DNA from: Parahaliea maris
Lineage (GTDB): Bacteria; Pseudomonadota; Gammaproteobacteria; Pseudomonadales; Halieaceae
NCBI RefSeq assembly: GCF_008064665.1
Contig: NZ_VRZA01000003.1
Coordinates: 496,001 to 560,000 of the forward strand
DNA: 64,000 nucleotides
Direction: 5' to 3'
Position 1 is the first letter of the stretch; every line of letters begins with the position of its first letter. Of the stretch, positions 35,664 to 43,588 are shown piece by piece. A program made the translations under genes and the position numbers. The notes below the pieces were generated by a model that was not told the origin of the DNA, ran no database searches, and saw only the letters and a list, made by a program, of their open reading frames with translations.

Positions 35664-35693
35664 AACTTTTTTAAAAATTTTCCCAACTTTTTT
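35664..35693 (+). promoter_or_regulatory. Twin AACTTTTTT direct repeats before the ECF sigma gene
   Basis: AACTTTTTT occurs at 35664-35672 and again at 35685-35693, exactly 21 bp (two helical turns) apart, in an abruptly AT-rich island (AAACTTTTTTAAAAATTTTC) 18 bp before the sigma factor ATG. ECF promoters often carry an AAC core in the -35 box (GGAACTT), so autoregulation is possible; alternatively this is a repressor or activator site. Confidence 0.45.
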
Positions 35694-35710
35694 CCCGCTC
35701 CTCAGTACTT

Positions 35711-36271
35711 ATGGGTAAGGAGCTGGAAAAGGCCAGGGATGGCCAACTGGTCCTGAGGGGCCAACAGGGTGATAGGCAGGCGCTGAACGAATTGGTAGAC
35801 CACTACCACGGCGCCGTTTACCGGCTGGCTTACCGGATATTGGGAAGCAGCGAGGACGCGGCAGATGTTACACAGTCAACATTTCTCAGTGCATTCGAAA
35901 ACCTGCACAGCTATCGCCCGGAATTCAAGTTCTTCAGCTGGATCTACCGGATTGGAGTCAATGAAGCACTCGACTTCCAGCGACGAAGGCAAGGCGGCGA
36001 GTGCCTTGACGAGTCGCTACCAGATCAGGGCCCTGGTCCGGAGCTGGTTGCCCGGCACGGTCAGCTTCAGGAACAAATCCAGGCCGCACTGATGCGCCTG
36101 AGTGACGAACAGAGGGCGGTGGTTGTGTTGCGACATTATTCAGAGTGCTCCTACAGCGAGATCGGTGAAATCCTGGCCCTGCCGGAGAAAACCGTGAAAT
36201 CCCGCCTGTTCGAGGGCCGTCGCATGCTGGCCGGACTGCTCGCAAAAGAGGCTGACCATGCTGGGCGATAG
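35711..36271 (+). CDS. ECF-family RNA polymerase sigma factor
   Basis: 186 residues. Region 2 reads YRLAYRILGSSEDAADVTQS (recognition of -10 and core binding) and FFSWIYRIGVNEALDFQRRR; region 4 reads RLSDEQRAVVVLRHYSECSY then SEIGEILALPEKTVKSRLFE (HTH). Group RpoE-like. No strong Shine-Dalgarno is visible at the ATG. Its 3' end overlaps the anti-sigma gene by 14 bp. The regulon is unknown, but it lies beside a partner-switch module and the tRNA-Val promoter is not ECF-like. Confidence 0.92.
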   Translation: MGKELEKARDGQLVLRGQQGDRQALNELVDHYHGAVYRLAYRILGSSEDAADVTQSTFLSAFENLHSYRPEFKFFSWIYRIGVNEALDFQRRRQGGECLDESLPDQGPGPELVARHGQLQEQIQAALMRLSDEQRAVVVLRHYSECSYSEIGEILALPEKTVKSRLFEGRRMLAGLLAKEADHAGR

Positions 36272-37067
36272 CGACAAGCAGCGCCTGCAGGCCGGCTTCG
36301 ATGGAGAATTGACGCCAACGGAGTGGCGTCGGGTGCAGGAGGAGTTCCGTGGTAACGCTGAGGCCCAGGCCTGGCTGGCGGAACTCGCGCACCTGCGAAG
36401 CACCCTGGATGCGGTGCCTGAGGTGCCGGTGCCAAAGGATCTGGCAGCGGCGATCAAGGTCCGTATTCCCGAGGCGGCTATTAAGGAAAGGTCGGAACGC
36501 AAGGAAAGCACTGTGCGGCACGTGGATTTTGCCGCCCGCCGACGTCCGCTACGCCCCCTGGTCGGGGGGCTGGCCCTGGCCGCGAGTCTGGTCATGGCTG
36601 TGGGGATCGGGGTGCAGTTTTGGGGTGTGTCAGAGCTGGGCATGGACAGCCAGCTGCGGTCAAGGATGACCGGCACCCTTTTTGACGCGGCTGCGCCCGA
36701 GGCGCAGCAGCACTGGCAGTGGCCGGGTATGGATGCCCGTGCACTGCTGGTCCGCGACAACAGCGAACTGGCGCTGGAACTGGAACTGGACGCACAAACC
36801 GCGGCCGAACTGGTCCTGAGCCTGGACGGAGAACAATGGCGCTGGCGGCAGGACGCCGCCGGAGCCAGCGAGATGCAACAGGCCAGTGGTAGCGACGAGA
36901 GCGTGTTGCGACTGGCTGTGGCAGGAGAGCAGCGCTACCGGCTCATGCTTGAGCCGTACACCAGGGACGGTGGTTCAGCGCAGGGTACTCCCCCCACACC
37001 GCAAGTCCATCTGCGCCTGGAGCGCGATGGCCAGAGCATTCACCGGGGCACCATAGGGCCTGATTGA
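36258..37067 (+). CDS. Membrane anti-sigma factor
   Basis: 269 residues. The N-terminal ~70 residues (GDSDKQRLQAGFDGELTPTE) form the sigma-binding domain and lack the H-x3-C-x2-C zinc motif, as in RseA rather than ZAS proteins. One membrane helix lies at ~95-115 (LVGGLALAASLVMAVGIGVQ), and the C-terminal ~150 residues would be periplasmic, probably a sensor. It is overlapped by 14 bp with the sigma gene, as usual for cognate pairs, and followed by a terminator at 37095. Confidence 0.85.
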   Translation: MLGDSDKQRLQAGFDGELTPTEWRRVQEEFRGNAEAQAWLAELAHLRSTLDAVPEVPVPKDLAAAIKVRIPEAAIKERSERKESTVRHVDFAARRRPLRPLVGGLALAASLVMAVGIGVQFWGVSELGMDSQLRSRMTGTLFDAAAPEAQQHWQWPGMDARALLVRDNSELALELELDAQTAAELVLSLDGEQWRWRQDAAGASEMQQASGSDESVLRLAVAGEQRYRLMLEPYTRDGGSAQGTPPTPQVHLRLERDGQSIHRGTIGPD

Positions 37068-37094
37068 CGGGACGGTTGTCAGGCAATACCCCTT

Positions 37095-37119
37095 CAGCGG
37101 CCACCAGGCCGCTGTTTTT
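37095..37119 (+). terminator. Terminator of the sigma/anti-sigma operon
   Basis: CAGCGGCC / GGCCGCTG form a perfect 8-bp stem with an ACCA loop, followed by TTTTT (37115-37119). Rho-independent, 28 bp after the anti-sigma stop. Confidence 0.85.
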
Positions 37120-37211
37120 ATGGAGCTGTCCCGGCGTCGGCCCGCCCGAGCGCCCATATTGACCACCGGAAGGCGCCGCTGCGCCGGGGTCAAATTCGGG
37201 TAAAAAGGCGG

Positions 37212-37240
37212 TTGAGGATCGCGCAATTCCTCCTTATAAT
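37212..37240 (+). promoter_or_regulatory. tRNA-Val promoter
   Basis: TTGAGG (37212-37217) and a perfect TATAAT (37235-37240) with the ideal 17-bp spacer, followed by a GC-rich discriminator (CGCCCCCC) typical of stringently controlled stable-RNA promoters. Confidence 0.8.
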
Positions 37241-37255
37241 CGCCCCCCTCTTTAC

Positions 37256-37332
<77 letters not shown>

Positions 37333-37370
37333 AACAAAAATGCCCCCGCAACCGCGGGGGCATTTTTGTT
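37333..37370 (+). terminator. Strong terminator after tRNA-Val
   Basis: A 17-bp stem (AAACAAAAATGCCCCCGC / GCGGGGGCATTTTTGTTT around an AACC loop) begins directly after the CCA and ends in a U-rich arm, so it terminates the tRNA transcript. It is nearly symmetric and could work in both directions. Confidence 0.85.
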
Positions 37371-37640
37371 TGGAGGGAGTATCCGCAAGATGAGAACTGC
37401 CTTCGACAAACTCTCCCCCCGGGAGAGTTTGCAACGAGGCGCGCCAGCGCCGAAGCCCCATCGGGGTCGTTGCAGCCCAAAGGCTGCAACGATTCATCTG
37501 CCACCCGCAACCACCACTCCCGCGATTGTCCCCCCAATCTCCCCAAAACCCCCAATCCTCCGCGCCGCCATCTCCCATGTTTGCTAAACTGGCGATCGCT
37601 AGAACAACAAGTCCGAAAATATTGGGTAGGGACGTCTGCA
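37371..37640. other. Non-coding gap with a hairpin, before the cyclase-AAA gene
   Basis: No gene is supported here. It contains GTTGCAGCC-CAAA-GGCTGCAAC (37469-37490), a perfect 9-bp stem without a T-tract, and CCCC-ATC-GGGG (37457-37467), plus C-rich low-complexity sequence (37540-37580). The reading frame open through the tRNA and this stretch into the downstream gene codes for no recognisable protein and is regarded as chance. Confidence 0.4.
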
Positions 37641-40600
37641 ATGGGGGACCCGCAGAAGGCTGAGCCGGCCGCGGGCAAGTGGCGGCAGGAGTTGCGCAAC
37701 CACCCGGTGATCCGGGTGGCGGGTGCGTATTGTGTCACCGCGTGGCTGCTGATGCAGATGGGCGAGATCATTCTTCCCAGCTTCGACGCCCCTGCCTGGA
37801 TCATGCAGACCCTCATTGCCACGCTGGTGGCGGGGCTGCCGGTAGTCGTCATCCTCGCGCGCCTGACGCGCCTCCCCAGCCTGGTTGGCCTCGCGGAACC
37901 GCCGACCCCCGTGGCTTTCCACAAGCGTCCGGATCCGGTCGAGGAAGCCGGCGACATCCTGCGCCTCAAGTCCGCCAGCCTGGCGGTGCCCATGGACCTT
38001 TCGGAATCACGCCAGGTGACCACCATGGTGTGTTCCCTGCAAGGCCTGTTGCGGGGGCGAGAGGATCCCGAGACGCTGCTCGGTTTCCTCGCCGGTATCG
38101 AGGACGACATCGACCAGGCGATCAGTCGCTACGAAGGCACACGCATGCCCAGCGGTCGCAACGAGATCGTGGTGGCTTTCGGTTTTCCCCAGGCCCATGA
38201 GGATGACGCCCGCCGGGCCGCGCGCCTTTCCCGGGAGCTGCTGGAATGTATCCGGGCTCACGATATCGCCGACGGCCCCGACACCCGGGTCATCAGTCGG
38301 GCCGGCCTGCATTCAGCCACCATTATTATCGACGAGGGGGCCGGTGACGCTGATGTGATGTCACTGCTGGGTGATACCGTCGGAGTCGCCGGATTTCTCC
38401 AGGCCGAAGTGGCCGAAGGGGAGACAGCCCTCAGTGAAGAGACCCGCCTCCTGTTGCGTTCCGGTTTCATGCTCGAGGAGGTGGCGCGTCAGTCTCACCC
38501 ACGTCTTGGCCAGGGGGTGGCGGTCTACCAGCTCGGCAAGGAGTTGACCGGCGACCTGGCCAACGTCATGGCCGAGCACTCGGAAATCTTCGGCCGCGAC
38601 CACGAGCACTCGCTGTTGATGGAGCAATGGCGGACCGTGCTGGAGGGCGAATCGGAGTACGTGCTCATCAAGGGTGAACCGGGCATGGGCAAGACCAGCC
38701 TGCTGTTCAATGCGGTCAAGGAGCTGGTGGCTGGCGGTGAAGCGCAGTTGATGCTGCTCAGTTGCGAGCCCTACTACCGCGAGTCGCCGTTCCGGCCCCT
38801 GATCAATTTTTTCGAGCGCAGAGTGTTCGAGGGCAAGCGTCTTACTCCGGCGGAGCGTTTCCAGCGCTTGCAGGAATTCGTTGGCGGAGTGCTGGAGGAG
38901 GGCGACGAAGAGGCGGTTCCCCTGCTGGCCGCCCTGGTATCCAATACGGGAGACGACGAGGTCCTGGTATCGACCAACCGCAGCAGCAAACAGGTCCGCG
39001 AGAAAACCCTGGCGCTGCTGGTCACCCTGATGGAGCGCTTTTCGGCGCGCAAGCCCCTGGTGCTGGCGGTGGAAGACCTGCACTGGGCGGACCCCTCCAC
39101 CCGGGACCTGATCGAAAGCCTGCTCGCTTACGATCCCTCTACACCGATCCTCGGGCTGTTTACCGCCCGGCCGGAATTTGAACCGGCCTGGGCCAACCTG
39201 CCGGATGTCATTGAAATCAATCTCAACAAGCTGCCGGCCCGGATTGCGGCGGAGGTGGTGCGCGAGCAGGCGGGGGACGACCGGCTGGCGCCGGAAGTGG
39301 TGCAGCAGATCATTGACCATGCCGGTGGCATCCCGCTCTACATCGAACAATTGACCCGTAGCCTGCTGGAAAGCCGCCAACTGGGTGCACAGGGCGAAGA
39401 GATCACCATTCCCTCCACTCTCAAGGCATCCCTCGCCGCGCGGATCGATCACCTCGGCCCGGCCAAGCCTCTGCTGCAGCTGTGTTCGGTGCTGGGCTTC
39501 GAGTTCAGCTACGAACTGCTGAGGGCGGTCTGTGAAGACAGCAAGGAAAAACTGCTGCGCCAGGTACTGGGCTCGATCGTCAACGCCGGATTGATCTACC
39601 AGAAAGGCGCCTTTCCCGAGGCGACATTCAAGTTCAAGCACCGCCTGATCATGGAGGTGGCCAGCCAGTCCCTGTTGCGTCGAACCCGGCAGCGCCTGCA
39701 CCAGGTGATAGCCGACAAGCTGGAATCCCAATTCCCGGAAATCGGCCAGACCCGTCCCACCCAGGTGGCGCATCATTTCAGTCGTGCGGGCAATGCGCCC
39801 AAGGCAATCGAGTACTGGGTTGGCGCCGCCCAGTTATTCCAGGCGCGGTTCGCCAACCAGGAGGCAATGGCGCAGGTCCAGCGCGGCCTGGCATCACTGA
39901 AGGATGTGCAGGACCCGGAGCAGCGCAACCAGTTCGAGATCACCCTGCAAAACCTGATGGGGATGATCCGTCTGGCTACCCGGGGCTACACCAACCCCGA
40001 GGTCAGGGTGGCTTTCGAGCGTGCCCTGGAACTGAGCGACAAGGTGGAGCAGAGCCCGGCCCTGTTCAAGATGATCGTCGGGCTCTGGATGTACTACCTG
40101 ATACGGGGCGAGTACGACCGCGCGCTGGAACTGTCCGACCAGCTGCTGCGGCTGGCCGAGGCCATCGACGAAGCGCCGGAGCAGCTCCAGGCAAACTACT
40201 GTGCGGGCTATTCCCGTTACTATCGCGGCGATATTCCCGGCACGCTGGAGTACTTCCAGCGTGCACTCGACTATATAGACAGCGATGCCGACTTCAGCCG
40301 GCAGACGCCCAGCCGGGACGACACCCGACCGCACCTCTTGTGTATGTATGCCCTGGCGTTGTGGTTTCACGGCGATCCCGAGGGGGCAGATTCGGCAATG
40401 CAGAAGTCCCTGGCCATGGCGAGAGACCACGGCCAGCCCTACGGCCTGGCATGGGTTTTGTTCTTCTCGACCTGGTTGCAGCGTATGCGCGGTAAGCGGG
40501 AGCAGGCTGCGACCCATGCTGGCGAAATGATCGATATTTGCCAGGAACGGGGCTTTTCATTTTTTGTCCCGCTTGGCATGTTCTTCCGTGCCAGCGCCCT

Positions 40601-41102
40601 CGAGGATCCACAGGAGCGGGTCGAGGCGATGCAGCAGGCCTTTGCCATCGTGCTGGCGGCTGGGGCCCGCTCTGGCAGCGGCTACCTCAGGGCACTGGTA
40701 GTGGGTGAGCTCATCGGGCTCGGTGAGTTGGACAAAGCGGAAGACCTCGCCCGGGAAAATGCCGGCTATATCGAGGCCCAGGGCGAGTGGCTTTATGGCA
40801 GTGAGAACCTGCGCCTACAGGCTCTCCTGGCATACAGGAAAGACGGTGATGCCGGGCGCGCAGCGTGCGTTCTGTTGCAGGCTATCGAACAGGCGCGGGA
40901 GGTACATAATCTGCCGTTTGCCCTGTCCTGTGCGCTGAACCTGCACGCCCTGCCGGGGCATGAAGGCCAGGCCCTGCAACTGCTGGACGAGGTGCTCGCG
41001 TGTTACGCCGGCGAGGATACTAGCGAGGATTACCAGCAGGCCCTGGCAATTGTGAACGAGGCCACGAAACGCGGTCTGTTGGCGAGAAGGGTTTCCCTAT
41101 AA
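37641..41102 (+). CDS. Membrane-anchored degenerate cyclase - AAA ATPase - TPR signalling protein
   Basis: 1153 residues from the ATG at 37641. Residues ~21-75 are two helices (RVAGAYCVTAWLLMQMGEII...), as in bacterial TPR adenylate cyclases. Residues ~125-300 are a class III nucleotidyl-cyclase fold, but both metal aspartates are missing: the usual FxD-xVGFT position reads VTTMVCSLQG, and the usual GDG position reads SGRNEIVVAFG, so it is probably catalytically dead. Residues ~305-640 are an AAA ATPase with Walker A GEPGMGKT (345-352) and Walker B LVLAVEDLHWAD. The rest is TPR-like helices. A likely sensor/scaffold; the partner is unknown. Confidence 0.82.
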   Translation: MGDPQKAEPAAGKWRQELRNHPVIRVAGAYCVTAWLLMQMGEIILPSFDAPAWIMQTLIATLVAGLPVVVILARLTRLPSLVGLAEPPTPVAFHKRPDPVEEAGDILRLKSASLAVPMDLSESRQVTTMVCSLQGLLRGREDPETLLGFLAGIEDDIDQAISRYEGTRMPSGRNEIVVAFGFPQAHEDDARRAARLSRELLECIRAHDIADGPDTRVISRAGLHSATIIIDEGAGDADVMSLLGDTVGVAGFLQAEVAEGETALSEETRLLLRSGFMLEEVARQSHPRLGQGVAVYQLGKELTGDLANVMAEHSEIFGRDHEHSLLMEQWRTVLEGESEYVLIKGEPGMGKTSLLFNAVKELVAGGEAQLMLLSCEPYYRESPFRPLINFFERRVFEGKRLTPAERFQRLQEFVGGVLEEGDEEAVPLLAALVSNTGDDEVLVSTNRSSKQVREKTLALLVTLMERFSARKPLVLAVEDLHWADPSTRDLIESLLAYDPSTPILGLFTARPEFEPAWANLPDVIEINLNKLPARIAAEVVREQAGDDRLAPEVVQQIIDHAGGIPLYIEQLTRSLLESRQLGAQGEEITIPSTLKASLAARIDHLGPAKPLLQLCSVLGFEFSYELLRAVCEDSKEKLLRQVLGSIVNAGLIYQKGAFPEATFKFKHRLIMEVASQSLLRRTRQRLHQVIADKLESQFPEIGQTRPTQVAHHFSRAGNAPKAIEYWVGAAQLFQARFANQEAMAQVQRGLASLKDVQDPEQRNQFEITLQNLMGMIRLATRGYTNPEVRVAFERALELSDKVEQSPALFKMIVGLWMYYLIRGEYDRALELSDQLLRLAEAIDEAPEQLQANYCAGYSRYYRGDIPGTLEYFQRALDYIDSDADFSRQTPSRDDTRPHLLCMYALALWFHGDPEGADSAMQKSLAMARDHGQPYGLAWVLFFSTWLQRMRGKREQAATHAGEMIDICQERGFSFFVPLGMFFRASALEDPQERVEAMQQAFAIVLAAGARSGSGYLRALVVGELIGLGELDKAEDLARENAGYIEAQGEWLYGSENLRLQALLAYRKDGDAGRAACVLLQAIEQAREVHNLPFALSCALNLHALPGHEGQALQLLDEVLACYAGEDTSEDYQQALAIVNEATKRGLLARRVSL

Positions 41103-41205
41103 GCTTTTGGCTTTGCCCGGCGGGTTGGATGACGAGTTCGCAGGGGTCAGGGATGACACAACGGAAGTTGTAACCGGCTTCAGTACAGAAGAGGGAACTT
41201 GCAGT

Positions 41206-42756
41206 ATGCGACAGCGTAAGAAGATTCTGATCGTCAATGTCTTTTTCCCCGATGAGCGCATGGCCATCAAGCGCTCCAACCAGGTTCCCAATGCGGTGGC
41301 GCCGGCCCTGCTGGCCGGCTACTTCAATCCCGCCACCTGTGATGTCCGACTTTACAACGAGGTCAACAGCGGCTTCCTGGAGGTCTTCCAGCCGGAGTTG
41401 ATCGGCTGGCCGGACATGCTGGTATTGACCGGCCTCACCGGATCCTTCGACCGCCTGCTGCACCTCACCGCCTATGCCAAAACCGCCAACCCCGACGTGG
41501 TTGTCGCCGCGGGCGGGCACGGTGTGCGCGCCCTGCCAACCTACTCCCGGGCCTTTTTCGATTACACCTGCCTTGGGGACGTGGAGGAGATAGCCGAAGT
41601 CATCCGCGAGGCACTGGGGGCCGACTATCTCGCCGAGCGCTTCAATCCGCGTTATGACCTGGCCTACTGGATCAATCGGCTGGGTTACGCGGAATCCTCC
41701 CGCAACTGCAACTTCCAGTGCGGGTTCTGCAGCCTGACCGGGGTAGGGCGCAAATACGAGGTGCCGCCCATGGATTACCTCGACGCGCAGATGGAGGCGC
41801 TGGGCAAGCGGCCGATCTTCTTCTTCCAGGACAACCAGATCATGGGTTCGGGCCCGGAAAGTTTTCGCGAACGGCTACAGCGCTTCCAGGCGCGGCGGGC
41901 CGCGGGACAGTTCAAGTACTGGAGCGGCTTTGTCACCGATACCTTCTTCTGGGAGGACGAGAACATCGACTTCGCCCGGGAAACAGGCTGTATCTCGGTG
42001 TTTGTGGGCGTCGAGTCATTCGATGACGAGCAGTGGCTCGGGGAGCAGAACAAGAAGCAGAACAGCCGTTACAACCAGGCGGAGCTGTTACGCAGGGCCT
42101 GTGACGGCGGGGTGCTGGTGCAGTACGGGCTGGTGTATGACCCGACCCGTCACAGCCTGGCGCAGATGAACCGGGAGCTGGAGATCATCTGCGACAACCC
42201 GGAAATTCCCCCACCCAATTTCATTTTTACCGCCATCCCCTTTCCCGGTACGCCCTTCTTCCAGGACAGTCTGGACCAGGGCCTGCTGTTGCCCAACACC
42301 CACATGCGGCACATGGAGGGGTCCACGCTCTGCCTGAAGCCGACCCTGGACCCGCAGCAGGAGGTGATCGATTTTATCCGCGCGGGCCGGCGCTTTGCCG
42401 GCTATCGCAAGCGCTTCCTGCAGCATCAGGCCCGGTTCCTGCGCCGCTATCGTCACAGCCTGAATCGCGACCAGATGTTGCTGTCGAGTATTGCCACCGC
42501 GGCTATCATGGCGCCGACCGCGGTGCTGGGGCCGGGGGCTGCCCTGCGGCGCAAGGTACAGCGAACCCATGTTTCCACCACCGAGGTCCTGGACGGGGTT
42601 TATACGCCCTGCCTGCCCGTGGCGGAGCAGTACCGCCATTATTTCCTGCCCACCAACCTGGTGAACTGGGGTGGCGAGGTGAACCCCGCAGTTGCCGATG
42701 ACGTGCTGCCCCCGGCCCGCCGCCAGACTACTGCCGAGGTGGTACAACTGCGATGA
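41206..42756 (+). CDS. Radical SAM protein with B12-binding-like domain
   Basis: 516 residues from the ATG at 41206 (GAGGGA upstream). The N-terminal ~150 residues have the Rossmann-like layout of cobalamin-binding domains (KKILIVNVFFPDERMAIKRS, VVVAAGGHGVRALPTYSRAF) but lack the classic D-x-H-x2-G cobalamin ligand. The radical SAM [4Fe-4S] motif C-x3-C-x2-C is CNFQCGFCSLTGVG. It resembles HpnP-like or lipid-methylating radical SAM enzymes. It is translationally coupled (ATGA, 4-bp overlap) to a desaturase, so the substrate is likely a fatty acyl chain. Reaction not known. Confidence 0.82.
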   Translation: MRQRKKILIVNVFFPDERMAIKRSNQVPNAVAPALLAGYFNPATCDVRLYNEVNSGFLEVFQPELIGWPDMLVLTGLTGSFDRLLHLTAYAKTANPDVVVAAGGHGVRALPTYSRAFFDYTCLGDVEEIAEVIREALGADYLAERFNPRYDLAYWINRLGYAESSRNCNFQCGFCSLTGVGRKYEVPPMDYLDAQMEALGKRPIFFFQDNQIMGSGPESFRERLQRFQARRAAGQFKYWSGFVTDTFFWEDENIDFARETGCISVFVGVESFDDEQWLGEQNKKQNSRYNQAELLRRACDGGVLVQYGLVYDPTRHSLAQMNRELEIICDNPEIPPPNFIFTAIPFPGTPFFQDSLDQGLLLPNTHMRHMEGSTLCLKPTLDPQQEVIDFIRAGRRFAGYRKRFLQHQARFLRRYRHSLNRDQMLLSSIATAAIMAPTAVLGPGAALRRKVQRTHVSTTEVLDGVYTPCLPVAEQYRHYFLPTNLVNWGGEVNPAVADDVLPPARRQTTAEVVQLR

Positions 42757-43574
42757 AGAACTGGCAACAGGGGTATCGGGGAATCGGGATTGCCCTGCTG
42801 CACGCGCTGGTGCTGGTGGCCCTGTGGCGCGGCACTGACACGGCCGACTGGCTGGCCTTTGCCGTCGTCTATCCATTGGCGGCGATCGGTGTGGGTGTGG
42901 CGATGCATCGCTATTTCGCCCATCGCGCCTTCCGTACCAGCCGGGTCTTCCAGTTTGCGCTGGCCCTGATGGCCGCGCTGTCCTTTGGCAACGCCGTGCA
43001 CTTTGCCGGCAAACACCGCCTGCACCACCGCCACTCCGATGCCGAGGGGGATGTTCACGCCCCCCACCAGGGCTGGTGGCAGTGCTGGTTCGGCAGCCTG
43101 ATCGACTGCGGCTACAGTGAGCCGAAAATTCGCCGCGAGGCCGCTCACTGGTTCGACTTCCCGGAACTGTCCTTTCTCTACCGCCACGGGTCGCTGCCGG
43201 CATTGACCGTTTGCGTCGTGCTGTTTCTGATTGGTGGTTTCAACATGATGGTAATCGGTGGCTGCCTGCCGGGGGTACTCCTGCTGCACCAGAGTTCGGC
43301 GGTGAACTATTTTTGTCACTGCCGGGGCCAGCGGGCATTTGCCACCCGGGACCAGTCCACCAATAACCTGCTGGTCGCACTGCTCACCTATGGTGAGGGC
43401 TGGCACAACAACCACCATCGCTTCCCCCGCTCCGCCCGTGCCGGCCTGTACTGGTGGCAACCCGATCTGTTCTACGGGGTGATCTGTCTTTTTGAAACGC
43501 TGGGCCTGGTGTGGGAGGTGCAACGTATCGACGACCAGCGCCTGCGCCGCGCGGACCTGGCCCTGCATTCCTGA
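42753..43574 (+). CDS. Membrane fatty-acid desaturase
   Basis: 273 residues, multispanning. The three histidine boxes of acyl-CoA/acyl-lipid delta-9-type desaturases are visible: HRYFAH, HFAGKHRLHHRHSD and EGWHNNHHRFP. These bind the di-iron centre that inserts a double bond. It starts inside the radical SAM gene's stop codon and is followed after 14 bp by the patatin gene, so the three form an operon acting on acyl chains. Electron donors (ferredoxin, cytochrome b5-like) are not encoded here. Confidence 0.92.
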   Translation: MKNWQQGYRGIGIALLHALVLVALWRGTDTADWLAFAVVYPLAAIGVGVAMHRYFAHRAFRTSRVFQFALALMAALSFGNAVHFAGKHRLHHRHSDAEGDVHAPHQGWWQCWFGSLIDCGYSEPKIRREAAHWFDFPELSFLYRHGSLPALTVCVVLFLIGGFNMMVIGGCLPGVLLLHQSSAVNYFCHCRGQRAFATRDQSTNNLLVALLTYGEGWHNNHHRFPRSARAGLYWWQPDLFYGVICLFETLGLVWEVQRIDDQRLRRADLALHS

Positions 43575-43588
43575 CCTGGAGGTTGAAT

